A stretch of 32,307 nucleotides of DNA from Phellopilus nigrolimitatus (taxonomy: Eukaryota; Basidiomycota; Agaricomycetes; Hymenochaetales; Hymenochaetaceae), in NCBI GenBank assembly GCA_021029095.1, contig JAJOHG010000292.1, forward strand, positions 1 through 32,307, written 5' to 3'. Below are positions 9,644-19,527 of this stretch, one piece after another. Made by a program: the position numbers and the translations under genes. The notes beneath the pieces were generated by a model, which was not told the DNA's origin, ran no database searches, and worked only from the letters and a program-made list of their open reading frames with translations. The stretch's first letter is position 1. Each line of letters opens with the position of its first letter.

Positions 9644-11277
9644 ATGCTCTCAGTACGCGCCCATGTCGCCCCCACTGACCCGAGTGAGGTTCCGCTTTGG
9701 GTCTTTGAGAATGAAGTGTCGACGTACGGCCAGTTGGCAGCAGCAACTGTTCTGGCCTACGATACCAGTTGAGTCACATGTTTATCTTGCGCATCTCGTT
9801 TGAATGAAAAGGCTCACTGTGGTTTCTAGTCATAAGGATGGATAAGGAGGTATGTTTTTCTACGTTTTAAACGCAAATCACTTCAGCTCATTCCTCTTGT
9901 CTACCAGGTCAAATTCTTCTGGGTCGGTCACCGATACTCGTCTGTCGTGCGACACTTGCGCCCACTGACTAACCGCAACTTTAGAACAAGCCAAAGACAT
10001 TTGTCAGCTGGATCTATTTCTTGGTGACTCTTAAAATAAAACTCTGATAACACTATCTGAATAAAGAACTTTTGTAGACTCGCTATATTGGCCTTGCATC
10101 AGCTCTTGTGTATATATGGAGTAAGAGATTGTATATGATAAGATAACATTGACCACTGACACGGCGATAAACCAAGATTTTGCCTTCAACGAAGATCCAG
10201 TAGAGTGAGAGTATCTTTTATGATGACACATTTCTCTCGCTGATTTAGAATCCACAGTTGTGACATAATAATTTTCTCTATGTATGTGATCAAGGCTCAT
10301 TGATTATTGTGCTCAGGCAGCTTTTACGGATGGTTCAGAGCTTTAGCCGGTATGTCTTGCGCCGACCATATACCCAAATCTGCTCATAGAGATCCAGATT
10401 GGGCTACGATTCTCCTGGTAGACTGTCAGCAGGAATAACTATGAGACTTGACCAGTTTCTAAACCCGTCACTTAATATAGATATCTTATTAATGAGGGTT
10501 TTTGCGCTCTATTCAACTCAAGGTGACTACTTATGTTACGCTTGCACAGACTGGGTGTTTGGCTGATATTCTTCAGGGAAAATATTTGCTATATGTCTCC
10601 GATGTGCATTTTTCTTAGAAGCGGCAGCTATGCTGGGCATCCGAATCTACCTGGTAATATATGAAGAAAGTGAGTAGGGCCGATCCATTCCTCCTGCATG
10701 TGAATAGTCTGAGATTTAGACGGGCTTTCCAGTTGCTGTAGGGATTCTCGCAACAGGTGTCGCAGCCTGCGGGATAGAGAAAAAGTACCCACCGGGCTTG
10801 TACAGCCTATATTGGTTTGACCTTCTTTCGCTTTTTACCATAATTCAATACTTAAAATGATTTTTAATAGGGCAATGCCTCTGCTATTTGAAATAATCCT
10901 GCTTGCTCTTGCTATTTACGCAGCCGTGGACTTTTGGAAAACTGCGGGATTTAAGGGTTACAGCCTTGTGAATGTAGTCGTGCAAGATCAAATTTTGTAT
11001 TTTTCAGTGTGAGCCCATGTCCAACTTTCTCGTTCGATGACTCTTTAAACTGATCCTTCACGACAGTGTGGTAGCTTTTACTGCTTTCAACATTGCAACC
11101 GAGCAGATTCAAGGCACAGATATTTCAATTGTCTATGCATATATTTTTGCGACACCTGCTTTGCCTTGCATAGTAGGCTGTTGGCTGCTATTCCACTTGA
11201 AAGAGGCAGCAGAGATAGGAATCAATGGGGGCACGAGCTTCAGAGTCACAACCGTAGCTGATATCGAATTCATTTGA
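9644..11277 (+). CDS. DUF6533-type multi-pass membrane protein
   Basis: Uncharacterised membrane protein of a family greatly expanded in Agaricomycetes. Model of 11 exons: 9644..9767, 9830..9849, 9908..9922, 9985..10023, 10078..10120, 10317..10349, 10481..10522, 10577..10669, 10742..10814, 10871..11008, 11067..11277; 276 residues. Family signatures: the opening helix LAAATVLAYDT followed by IIRMDKEVKFFW, then KPKTFVSWIYFLTRYIGLA, DILLMRVFALYSTQ, GKIFAICLRCAFFLEAAAMLGIRIYLV, CGIEKKYPPGLYSLYWAMPLLFEIILLALAIYAAVDFW, VVQDQILYF and a last helix before LLFHLKEAAEIG. Exon 3 is only 15 nt and its intron begins GTCGGT with a textbook branch site (CTGACTAAC). The stretch between RYIGLA and DILLMR is about 15 residues shorter than I remember for the family, so the 10121..10316 intron may hide another exon. 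Role unknown; a fungal-specific receptor or sensor is often guessed. Confidence 0.78.
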
Positions 11278-12267
11278 ATTGCTTGGACATATCCAAGGTA
11301 TTAAACTTTGTCTGACTTTGTCGAGTCTTTTGGAAAACTGACTACTTGAACCTTAGGGCTGACGGAGCCAACCTTCACGCTTTCCTGAAACCTTATAAAT
11401 CATACAAATTCTACTTTTTGCTTTTGTAGATTGATCTCTATACTAGACCTGTCGTAATTTCTTACCAAAAATCTGTCTCATTTGCTGTGTATAATGTAGA
11501 AGCTGTAGTGTAAAATTCCGTTGTATAGCATTTAGCTTGTCTTATTATTTAGATTTCTTGATATCGACTCGACTAACAGGCAATTTGCGTACGAGGAGAG
11601 TCTACTGTAAGTCACTCAAGAAGGATGACGGGACTTGCCGGTGGCGATGTCAATGATCGACAGTCTTCCTCGAAACTTTCTCCTACCTACAGTACCTGTT
11701 TCTAACTACTCTAGCTGCCTCAAGTCACTTTTTGACACGGATGCGCCCTAATATTCGCTTTTCTCCAGTTGTCTTTCTTTCTTTGCACGAAAATTTTTGG
11801 GTTCAACCAGCCTCTTATGATCCCGGACGTCGTGATGACTAGTAGGTCCTCTTCTTGTAGAGGCCATGTGTTTTGGCGTAGTCAAGAACACCCGTAGGTT
11901 GTATTGTTGAAGCTGTTACCGAAGCTTCGCAGATATACAACGAGACCAAAAAGATCTCAGCGATAAAATGGATTGCATTGAACTATAAACCTGGTCGCGC
12001 AAACCGTGAGCGCTCTTGCGCCATATGCCTTCCTCGTTATACGCCATGTCTTCTCTGTTCTGCGTGCTAATCTCCGCAAGGAGATGATAAGATGATGCGA
12101 ACGTTTGCAGCTCTGAAAACGGGCTTTGGAAAGAGATGCTCCAGCTCTGGACCAGGAACGCGGGCGTGCTGCAGGATAGGTATTTTTAACTGCGCGCTCA
12201 TTTCTCAGGTACTGTCTGCGTCTCGCTGAGCTCTTCAGCTTGTCTGTTCGTATCGTCTGCAAGAACT
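11278..12267. other. Intergenic before MFS transporter 1
   Basis: About 1 kb with no recognisable exon. A minus-strand open frame near 11957-12262 is arginine-rich and lacks family features. It should contain the DUF6533 3' end and the MFS1 promoter. Confidence 0.5.
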
Positions 12268-14519
12268 ATGATGTCTTCCATTCCAGTCCTTGAAAAGAAA
12301 TCACGGCGCGCATCACTCGCCAGTGCGTCCTCGACCATCTCCAAAGAGGTGTTCTCCCCCGGATTGACATTTGCGGACGACCTCCTCCCACCCATCGCTG
12401 AGTCGGCGCAGTTCTCGAACCTGCTATTTCGTCGTAAAAGCATACATGGGGAAGATCCTGACGCAGTCGCGACGCGTCGCAGCGTGTACGACGATCCAGT
12501 ACTCGCGAAACATTATTGGCCTGCAGAGAGATACGAGAACTTACATCGCTTCGACCCACGTACGCGCTGGACCTTCGCTGAAGAAAGGGTGCGAGAGCTT
12601 CCTTCCTTACGGGAATTAGACGGTCGCTTGAAATAGATGAATTTAATTTAAATTCTGGCTGCAGGCAATCGTGCGCAAGATCGACTGGCGGGTCATGATC
12701 TGGGCTGCAATTAGTTTCTCAGCCGTGGGTCCATTCATATTTTCGAGTCAAATATGTATCGAGGTTTATCTCATTTTATTGATTATCAGCTCAACCTTGA
12801 CCGCAACAACTTGACGCAGGCCAACTCGGACAATATTCTCGGCGACCTTGGCCTGACAACGAATGACTTCAATCTAGGAAACTCGATCTTCCGTATCACC
12901 TTCCTCGCGGCGGAGTTGCCCTCGCAGCTTGTGTCAAAGAGGGTTGTTATACTTCATTTCAAGGATGTTTCTTGATCTTCAATGGCAAATTGATCGACTG
13001 TCTGCACTTAGGTCGGACCAGATCGTTGGATACCTTCTCAGATGTGCATGTGGTGTATGTTCACAAGTCGTGCGAAAGAGGAAAGCATTATTAAACTTCG
13101 TATGCTGATTTCAGCCATTGTCAACCTCGCCCAGTTCTGGCTATCTGGAAGGAGCAGCTTTTTAGTGTGCCGCGCACTTCTCGGCTTTATCCAGGGAGGC
13201 TTCATTCCGGACCTCATCCTCTACCTTTCTTGTGCGTTCGCTTCTAGATCGTCTTACAGTAGAGTTCATTAACCACTAATTTCCGACGGGCAGACTATTA
13301 CACCAAAACGGAGTTGCCAATCAGGCTTTCATTCTTCTGGATGTCGATGAATCTGTGTAATATTGTTGGAAGCTTCATCGCGTACGGCGTCCTGCACCTG
13401 AGCGGTCATCTCGGCAAGGCTGGCTGGCGCTGGCTCTTCCTCGTCGAGTGTGTTCTGTCATTCTTTCCAGTGAAGATATTTCTGACGTGTTTCCGCTTAC
13501 CCAGAGGGCTCATCACGCTAGCGATCGGAATCGCGACATTCTTCATGATGCCTCCGTCACCTACACAATCTCGCGCCTGGTTTCGTCCGAATGGTTGGTT
13601 CACAGAGCGCGAGGAGACGATCATTGTGACACGCGTGTTGCGCGATGACCCGTCGAAGGGCGACATGCACAATCGTGAGGGACTCACATTCAAACGCCTC
13701 TGGACCGCCGTGTGCGATTATGATCTCTGGCCGGTATACATTCTGTACGTTCCTTTTTCTCTTTCGTCTCCAAAGGCTGATTTTCAATATCGTTCTTGAC
13801 AGCGGTCTGACGTTCAATATTCCAATCGGCCCGCCGCTGACGTACCTCACACTGTCATTGAAGGAGCTCGGGTTCGGCACGTTCGAAACGAACTTGCTCA
13901 CGATCCCATCGACAGCCATAGGCATACTCACTATGTTCCTCGCCTCTCTCCTTTCAGAGCTTGTCAACGACCGTGCATGCATCGCGATGCTCGAGGACGT
14001 CTGGGCGCTACCCTTTCTCATCGCCATCTACTGTCTCCCCGAGAACCCGAATCCATGGGTCTATTACGTATGCCTGCATTCATTCGCACCCCTCCCATTC
14101 TTTACGCTCAATTATTATTGTTCCACGACTACATACAGGGCCTCGCGACCGCACTCCTCTCCTATCCAACCGTTCAGGCGATCCAGGTCGGCTGGTGCTC
14201 GCGCAACTCGGGGGCCGTCGCGTCGCGTACCGTCAACGCATCGCTGTACAACATGTTCGTGCAGGCGGGCTCGGTCATCTACGCGAACATCTACGTGCAG
14301 GATGATGCACCGCGCTACCGGCGCGGGAACCGCGTGCTCATCGCCGTAACATGCGTGAACGTGATCGTGCTGTATCCCGCGACTAAGGCATATTACATGT
14401 GGCGCAATACCCGGCGCGATAAGAAATGGAAGGCGATGTCGCCCACGGAGCAGGCGCAATATCTCGAAACGACGACAGACATTGGCAATCGCCGCTTGGA
14501 TTTCCGGTTCGCGCACTGA
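12268..14519 (+). CDS. MFS transporter 1, anion:cation symporter (allantoate permease/Dal5-like) family
   Basis: Plasma-membrane proton symporter of the ACS branch, whose fungal members import organic anions such as allantoate, nicotinate, biotin or pantothenate. Nine exons: 12268..12588, 12665..12724, 12790..12942, 13012..13054, 13115..13231, 13294..13447, 13505..13744, 13803..14067, 14139..14519; 577 residues, somewhat longer than the usual ~500 because of a ~100-residue polar N-tail. Signatures: [30 protein letters not shown] (TM1), [74 protein letters not shown], a cytosolic loop with [29 protein letters not shown], then [46 protein letters not shown] and [28 protein letters not shown]. 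Two consecutive ATGs begin the gene; the first is taken. The substrate cannot be told. An inverted paralogue lies at the right end of the window. Confidence 0.95.
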
Positions 14520-14883
14520 AGAATGCTGAGTCTTGTCTTGTCTTTTTCTCCTTTCAGTCTATGGCAGTATCTTATGGCTTAGAGAATTTCAATCTCACGC
14601 CACGCTGGAGGATTCTCAAATCGAAGGTGGAAACTGTTTAACAAAGAATTATGTATTCACGAGTTCGAAGGGTTATTATTGTATTAGTAGATGAAATTTA
14701 TGACCGATGTTTTATCTGATCCTTTTTCTGATTATTTTTCTTCGTCGAGATAATGATGACAGCACGTCATGTATTGACACAGGGGTGACAGTGGATGTTA
14801 CTTACAGCAATAACAGAGTGTATTATAGAGAAATGATAATCGATACTTCTCAAGAGATGGAGATTACGGGTCCGCTATTTTCG
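14520..14883. other. Convergent intergenic region between MFS1 and the priA-like gene
   Basis: 3' ends of two converging genes. AT-rich, with ATTATTGTATTA near 14673-14686 and further A/T tracts that could serve either polyadenylation site. No gene is seen. Confidence 0.5.
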
Positions 14884-17800
14884 TCACAGGGCATGAACCA
14901 TGATTGTTGGAGACGGAATCGCGGGAGGAGTCAGGATGTGGAATGAAGAAGGCTGGTGTTTTTCTCGATAGGCATGAGTGGTCGAAGTTGGCACTGATAA
15001 GGCGTGGTTCCCTCCTCGGCCGCGGCCGCTTACTTCTGCGCCAGCGACAGCATCCGCTGCTGCGGACGCACCTTGCGAGGCCCGTATGACTGCATGTGTA
15101 GCTTTGCTAGCTCTAAAGCGCGTTCTGGAGCCAATGTCTGCGTTGTCAAGAGAACCAATGGCTTTAGTGCTGCCGACGGTGGGCGAAGGGGCAGAAGGAG
15201 AAGGAAAAGGCGCAGAAGCCATAACATTGTCATTAGAGTCGAGTCCTGTGTTGCCATCATCATCTTCAGCCTGGTGCGGAGCGGCAGGGGTATCAGCTTC
15301 ATGCTTTTGACCCCTAGTGGCCGAATGAGCGTTTGGTAGAGGCGACGGAATATCGTTTGATTCGGCATCGTAATCATCATTCCCAGCCAGGTCTGGAAGA
15401 GCATTCGCGTCACCCCCACCTCCACCAACTACGGACACAGCATGAAGACGATTCAGAGGTGGCAAGATACGGTTGGGGAAGGGGGCTGAAGTACCATCAT
15501 TCACCAGATTGTCGTCGCGAGAAGCTCCGTTAGCGATAGTATTTGCAGCTGCCGAGGCGCCATGTGCGACCCGCGAGAAGCCATGCGTAACGTGCTTGGT
15601 GTTCGAATACTTCCTGAAGCCAGCCACAGCGCCTCCACGAAGACCAGTGGTGTCGATGCTGCCGAGCCCAGCCCGGTTCGGAGTGGCAAGCGCGTCACCT
15701 TCGGCTCCTTTACCTATAGTAGCAGTATCTGGGCTCGCTCCAAACGTGTTCGGAAAATCAGAATCGTCCGCGCTGGAGTGACTGGCGTCATTCGGCATGT
15801 TGATTGGACGGACACGAGATACTTCGGAAATCCCCTGAGGAACCGTATTCTGGCCCTCGTCCCCATTGTTGCGCAAGTTAGAGTTGAAGCGGCCTTGCGT
15901 CAAAGCAGTCGAGGATACAGGAGTGGCAGCGTTAGCACCCGAGCCAGGGTTCAAGTTGGTATCAGAGCCAGAGTCGTCGTCAGAGCCAGAGTCGTCGTCA
16001 GAGCTGAGAGTGTTGCCTGGATTTCCGTCCAACGGAACACCATTGTTGCTGTGGCTTGAATCCGAACCTGAGGGGGCAGCGAAGTTGCTGGCACTTGCAT
16101 CCGAGGGAAAAACACGATTGTCTGCACTTGTGATGGACGCTAAACGGTGCGCAAAGCCAGAGCCCATAGCAGGAAACTCGTCAAAACCATCAAAACCAAT
16201 CATAGAGTTCAAATCTAAGATGCCTTCGAGTACAGGAACTCCGAGGCCGTGAGTCGACGGCCGTCTTTGACGATCATAGGGGCCTGAAGGATCGTCATCG
16301 CCTACCCCATAAACCGAAGAAGTTGAAGGATTAAAAGTAGTCACAACAGGAGGCGCTGAGAGGCCAGCGCCAGTTTCGTCTTCCGAGCCGTCAGCCGCAT
16401 CACCCACCGCGCCAACACGATGTTTCGGAGACACGGGGGGCCTGTGTGGGTTAAACCTTGTCGGTCCGGCCGACAAGGCTGGATGCGTTCCATCGAGTCC
16501 AGACACAGCGTGTGCCCTGTCGAGCGGAATGGTATCAGAGTCCGTACTAGATTTGCCGGGGATTTCAGAAGCAGGAGCGGGAACAGAGTCTAACGCAGAT
16601 GCTCCGCCGGGGATGATTGTGGACGAACGTTCCGGTGCGCCGGAGTTCGCATCGCCAGGTAGCGGCCTAGAGGCGGGGACAGCACCTTCCGAGTCCCGCG
16701 TTGACGTGAAAACAGGCCCGGATTCAAAACGCGACGGGCTCCCCGAGACCCTATGCGCAGCATTGCTGGCAAATTGCCCAAGTCCAAAGCGTCCGAGCGA
16801 CACGCCATGTTCTAAAACACCTTCGCCAAGTGCAGTACCAATGTCAGAGACGGAAGCAGCGTATCCTTCGAACCTTTCGATTGGCGCAGGACCCGAGCCA
16901 GGGTAATCGTTCCCTGAGGTGATCGGCACACCAGTCAGAAAGCCCGGAAGCGCGAGTCCGTCATTCTCTCCGCCACCAGAAGCTGCAGAGGACAAGACCC
17001 TGTTTCCCCGAAAGCCGGAACGAGAGGGGACCTGGAAAGAGGCGGGGACGTCTCCCTTGTCAGGAATGTCGCCGGCGCCTGTCGCCGACCCACTCGAGCT
17101 TGGGTTGGGAGCCACGGGGTCGGGAGTCACGCCACTGTTCGCATGGGCGAAGTGTAAGGCGACGGTCGTAGTTTCCTTCGCGTCGGCCGTCTGTGTCTGC
17201 GTCGCTGTTTTCAAAATAGGACTATTGCCATAGTTCCCATTAGCCTTTGGCATCGTGGATACATGCACGAGAGGCGTGCGCGCAGGCACATGTCGCATAT
17301 CGGTATTTGCGATTGTATTCGCGCCTCGATCTCTAGAACCGCTAGTATGCACGGATACACCGTCTTTCGGGCGGTGTTGCGCAAGTCCATTATTGGCCGG
17401 GGATTGGAACGACGTGACAGCGCCCTCCAGAACGCACGCATCACGCGTGCCCGCAACTTTGAAACCAGGCCGGCACGTTAGCACCGCACAGCGTCCTGCG
17501 CGGCAAGCGACACTGGCAACACCCTCAAGTGCAGTACAGTCCATACCTGTGCCTGGCACGTTCGATGAAGAGGAGGAAGGCGAAGGAGGACTGTAAGGAT
17601 CCGCGAACGGGTTTCGGAGTGCGCAACCGCCACAGCTTTCGGGGTTTGTGCGCGTATCGATGCATTCGTAACCGCCGCGCGGCGCGCCACACACGCTTTC
17701 GCCGGGTGCGCACTGCGATTGAGCTGCTTCGCTGGCCGCAGCTGCCGCGGGACCCGAAAGACGACCCAACGGGCGTGCGTTAAGCTTTGTTAGGGGTCTA

Positions 17801-18490
17801 GGGTTGGTTCCTTGGCTTGAGCCTGGAGAGGAGCAAGTAGAAAGAGATGGGCAGCCCTGGTAATTTTGTGAGTCAGTCGGAGATTATGTAGAAAAGAGGA
17901 GGCAAACACCAACATTAGGGAAAGAACCACATCGCCCAGCGCATTGTATGTACGGTGCTGGGCAGATGCAGTTGGTTGAGTTTGCAGAGAGCGTGAAGCC
18001 GTCCGTGCACTGGAAAGCACACGGTGCGGCCTGAGCACACTCCGGGATGGCGTGCGCTGGATAGATGCATTGTGTAGAATTGGCTGCTTGGTTTATCTGT
18101 AACCAAAGTTATTCTTCCGCTTTCACGAGACTGAGGAATAATAGAGCTCACGTAAGAAATGAAAGCATTGTAGACCGCATCGTAGCCGAGACACCCAACC
18201 GCATCGCGAACGACTAGATCGTGCCGTATGAACGCAGGGAGGGAAGCCTGGCAGAGACACTGCTGCACAGGAGCATCAGCAACCGTCCCGATAGAGTCGT
18301 CCAAACCAAGAATGGAGGTAAGGTCCGAGTCGATGTATGCGCAGGTATCGAGGATGGCAAGCGGTCGCCGCACGATGCGATTTCCACGGAGCTCGCGAGC
18401 GGAAGTGGCAGGTATTAAGCTGAGAGTCGAGAGGGAGACAGAGAGCGAGGATAACGAGAGAAAGAGCGTGGATGTTGCAGCGAGGCGCAT
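14884..18490 (-). CDS. Secreted priA-like cysteine-rich protein with a very long cysteine-free tail
   Basis: Exons in transcript order: 18490..18152, 18096..17914, 17856..14884 (complement); 1164 residues. The first ~31 residues form a signal peptide (MRLAATSTLFLSLSSLSVSLSTLSLIPATSA). Next is a priA-type region: DTCAYIDSDLTSILGL, VQQCLCQASLPAFIRHDLVV, CAFQCTDGFTLSANSTNCICPAPYIQCAGRCGSFPNGCPS. A second module follows, CAPGESVCGAPRGGYECIDTRTNPESCGGC..GMDCTALEGVASVACRAGRCAVLTCRPGFK. These match the fruiting-body-induced priA family of basidiomycetes, usually around 250-350 residues. The remaining ~850 residues, up to MVHAL, contain no cysteine and are rich in Ser, Gly, Asp, Asn, Ala and Pro, with an (SDDDSG)n run and repeated His/Ala patches. 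The whole tail is open for about 2.9 kb in a region where other genes have introns every 100-200 bp. Function unknown; an extracellular or wall-associated role is likely. Late introns in the tail cannot be excluded. Confidence 0.85.
15963..16003 (-). repeat. 18-bp tandem repeat coding for (GSDDDS)n
   Basis: Two exact 18-bp copies (15963-15980 and 15981-15998) and the start of a third, inside the priA-like tail. They encode SDDDSGSDDDSGSD on the minus strand. This looks like an in-frame replication-slippage expansion of an acidic linker. Confidence 0.85.
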
Positions 18491-18510
18491 AATGAAGCTG
18501 TCTGGTTGAA

Positions 18511-18702
18511 AAAAGCGACTAATACTATAAATGAAAGTGTGGTAGTAGTGTTGGTGGGAGAGAGGAAAGCGATAAAAAGCGACTAATACTATGAATGAAA
18601 GTGTGGTAGTAGTGTTGGTGGGAGAGAGGAAAGCGATAAAAAGCGACTAATACTATGAATGAAAGTGTGGTAGTAGTGTTGGTGGGAGAGAGAAAAACGA
18701 TA
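18511..18702. repeat. Minisatellite, three copies of a 64-bp unit
   Basis: The landmark GCGACTAATACTAT recurs at 18515, 18579 and 18643, an exact 64-bp period. Copies 1 and 2 differ by about one base after the first A-run; copy 3 decays at its last ~10 bases. The array begins about 20 bp upstream of the priA-like start codon, so it lies in that gene's 5' untranslated region or core promoter. Read on the priA strand the units are strongly pyrimidine-rich (CTCTCTCCCACC...). Confidence 0.93.
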
Positions 18703-18734
18703 CGGCTAATCACATCGCTTGCAGCGCTTTTATA

Positions 18735-19160
18735 TGACTATGCTGCATTGCTGTCAGCCTCCTTCAGCGGATTAGTCTGGCATTTGAATTTACCTGATTA
18801 TACTGTCAGCCTAGTTCGCGGATTTATTCGGGAGAATGGAAGCCAACATTTGAATTTGCTTGATCGTACCGTCTGCAATCGATTGATTTCAATTAAGGGT
18901 ATGGAGGCTGACATTTGAATTTACCTGAAAACTATGAGCCGCTTTGCTTCGAATATATGTTTATTCAAATCGCTTCCACTCGGACCAAGTTTCTTCGTCG
19001 ATGTACGGAGGCTAGCATTCGAATTTGCCATTGTCAGCCTCCTTCAGTGGATTTCTTTGGAGTAAATGGAAGCCGACATTTGAATTTGCCTGTTCATTCT
19101 ACCTTCAGTTGATTAATTTCATTTGGGAATACAGTGATTGACATTTGACATTACCTTGAA
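18735..19160. repeat. Degenerate tandem array, period about 65 bp
   Basis: A unit beginning CATTTGAATTTRCCTG recurs at 18781, 18847, 18912, 19016 (CATTCGAATTTGCC), 19077 and 19142. Spacings are 66, 65, 104, 61 and 65 bp. Units end in a GGA(A/G)GC(T/C)(G/A)A-like stretch and contain GTCAGCCTCCTTCAG or relatives. The 104-bp unit looks like a normal one with an insertion. The period is nearly that of the adjacent 64-bp minisatellite, but the sequences are not obviously related. Confidence 0.8.
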
Positions 19161-19527
19161 AAATATGAGAGCCACCTTGTTTAGAATACTTCGATGTATT
19201 CCTACGCTACATGAATCGAAAGAGTTAATGATATTTGCGCCAGTCATACAAGCCAAAGTAAGTGAAAGCATAAAGCAAGGGAGAAAGAGTCACAAACGCG
19301 TGACTTTCAAACCAAATAAGCGTCACAGTCGCGCTAATAACGCGTCATAAATTCTCCCACACCACGCAGTTCAGCAGCTCCGAAGTCAACCTTGAACATC
19401 TCCTACTGCCTCTTAGCCACTCTCAGAAAATCCCAGTTAAATTAAAGGTGAACCTTTCCGGCAGTCTGCTCTTTAACTAAGCTGAAATGCCTCACATATC
19501 CCGTTCTTATCAGTTCAACTCAACGCC
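19161..19527. other. Intergenic: DOT5 promoter region
   Basis: No exon is recognised. The 3' half should contain the promoter of the thiol peroxidase gene, divergent from the priA-like gene across the repeat arrays. Confidence 0.5.

Noticed and set aside
15004..17783. Many plus-strand open frames opposite the priA-like gene
   Set aside because: They are antisense shadows of a GC-biased long exon with no family features or splice logic.
18511..19160. CRISPR array
   Set aside because: Repeat units are contiguous with no unique spacers, and the genome is eukaryotic.
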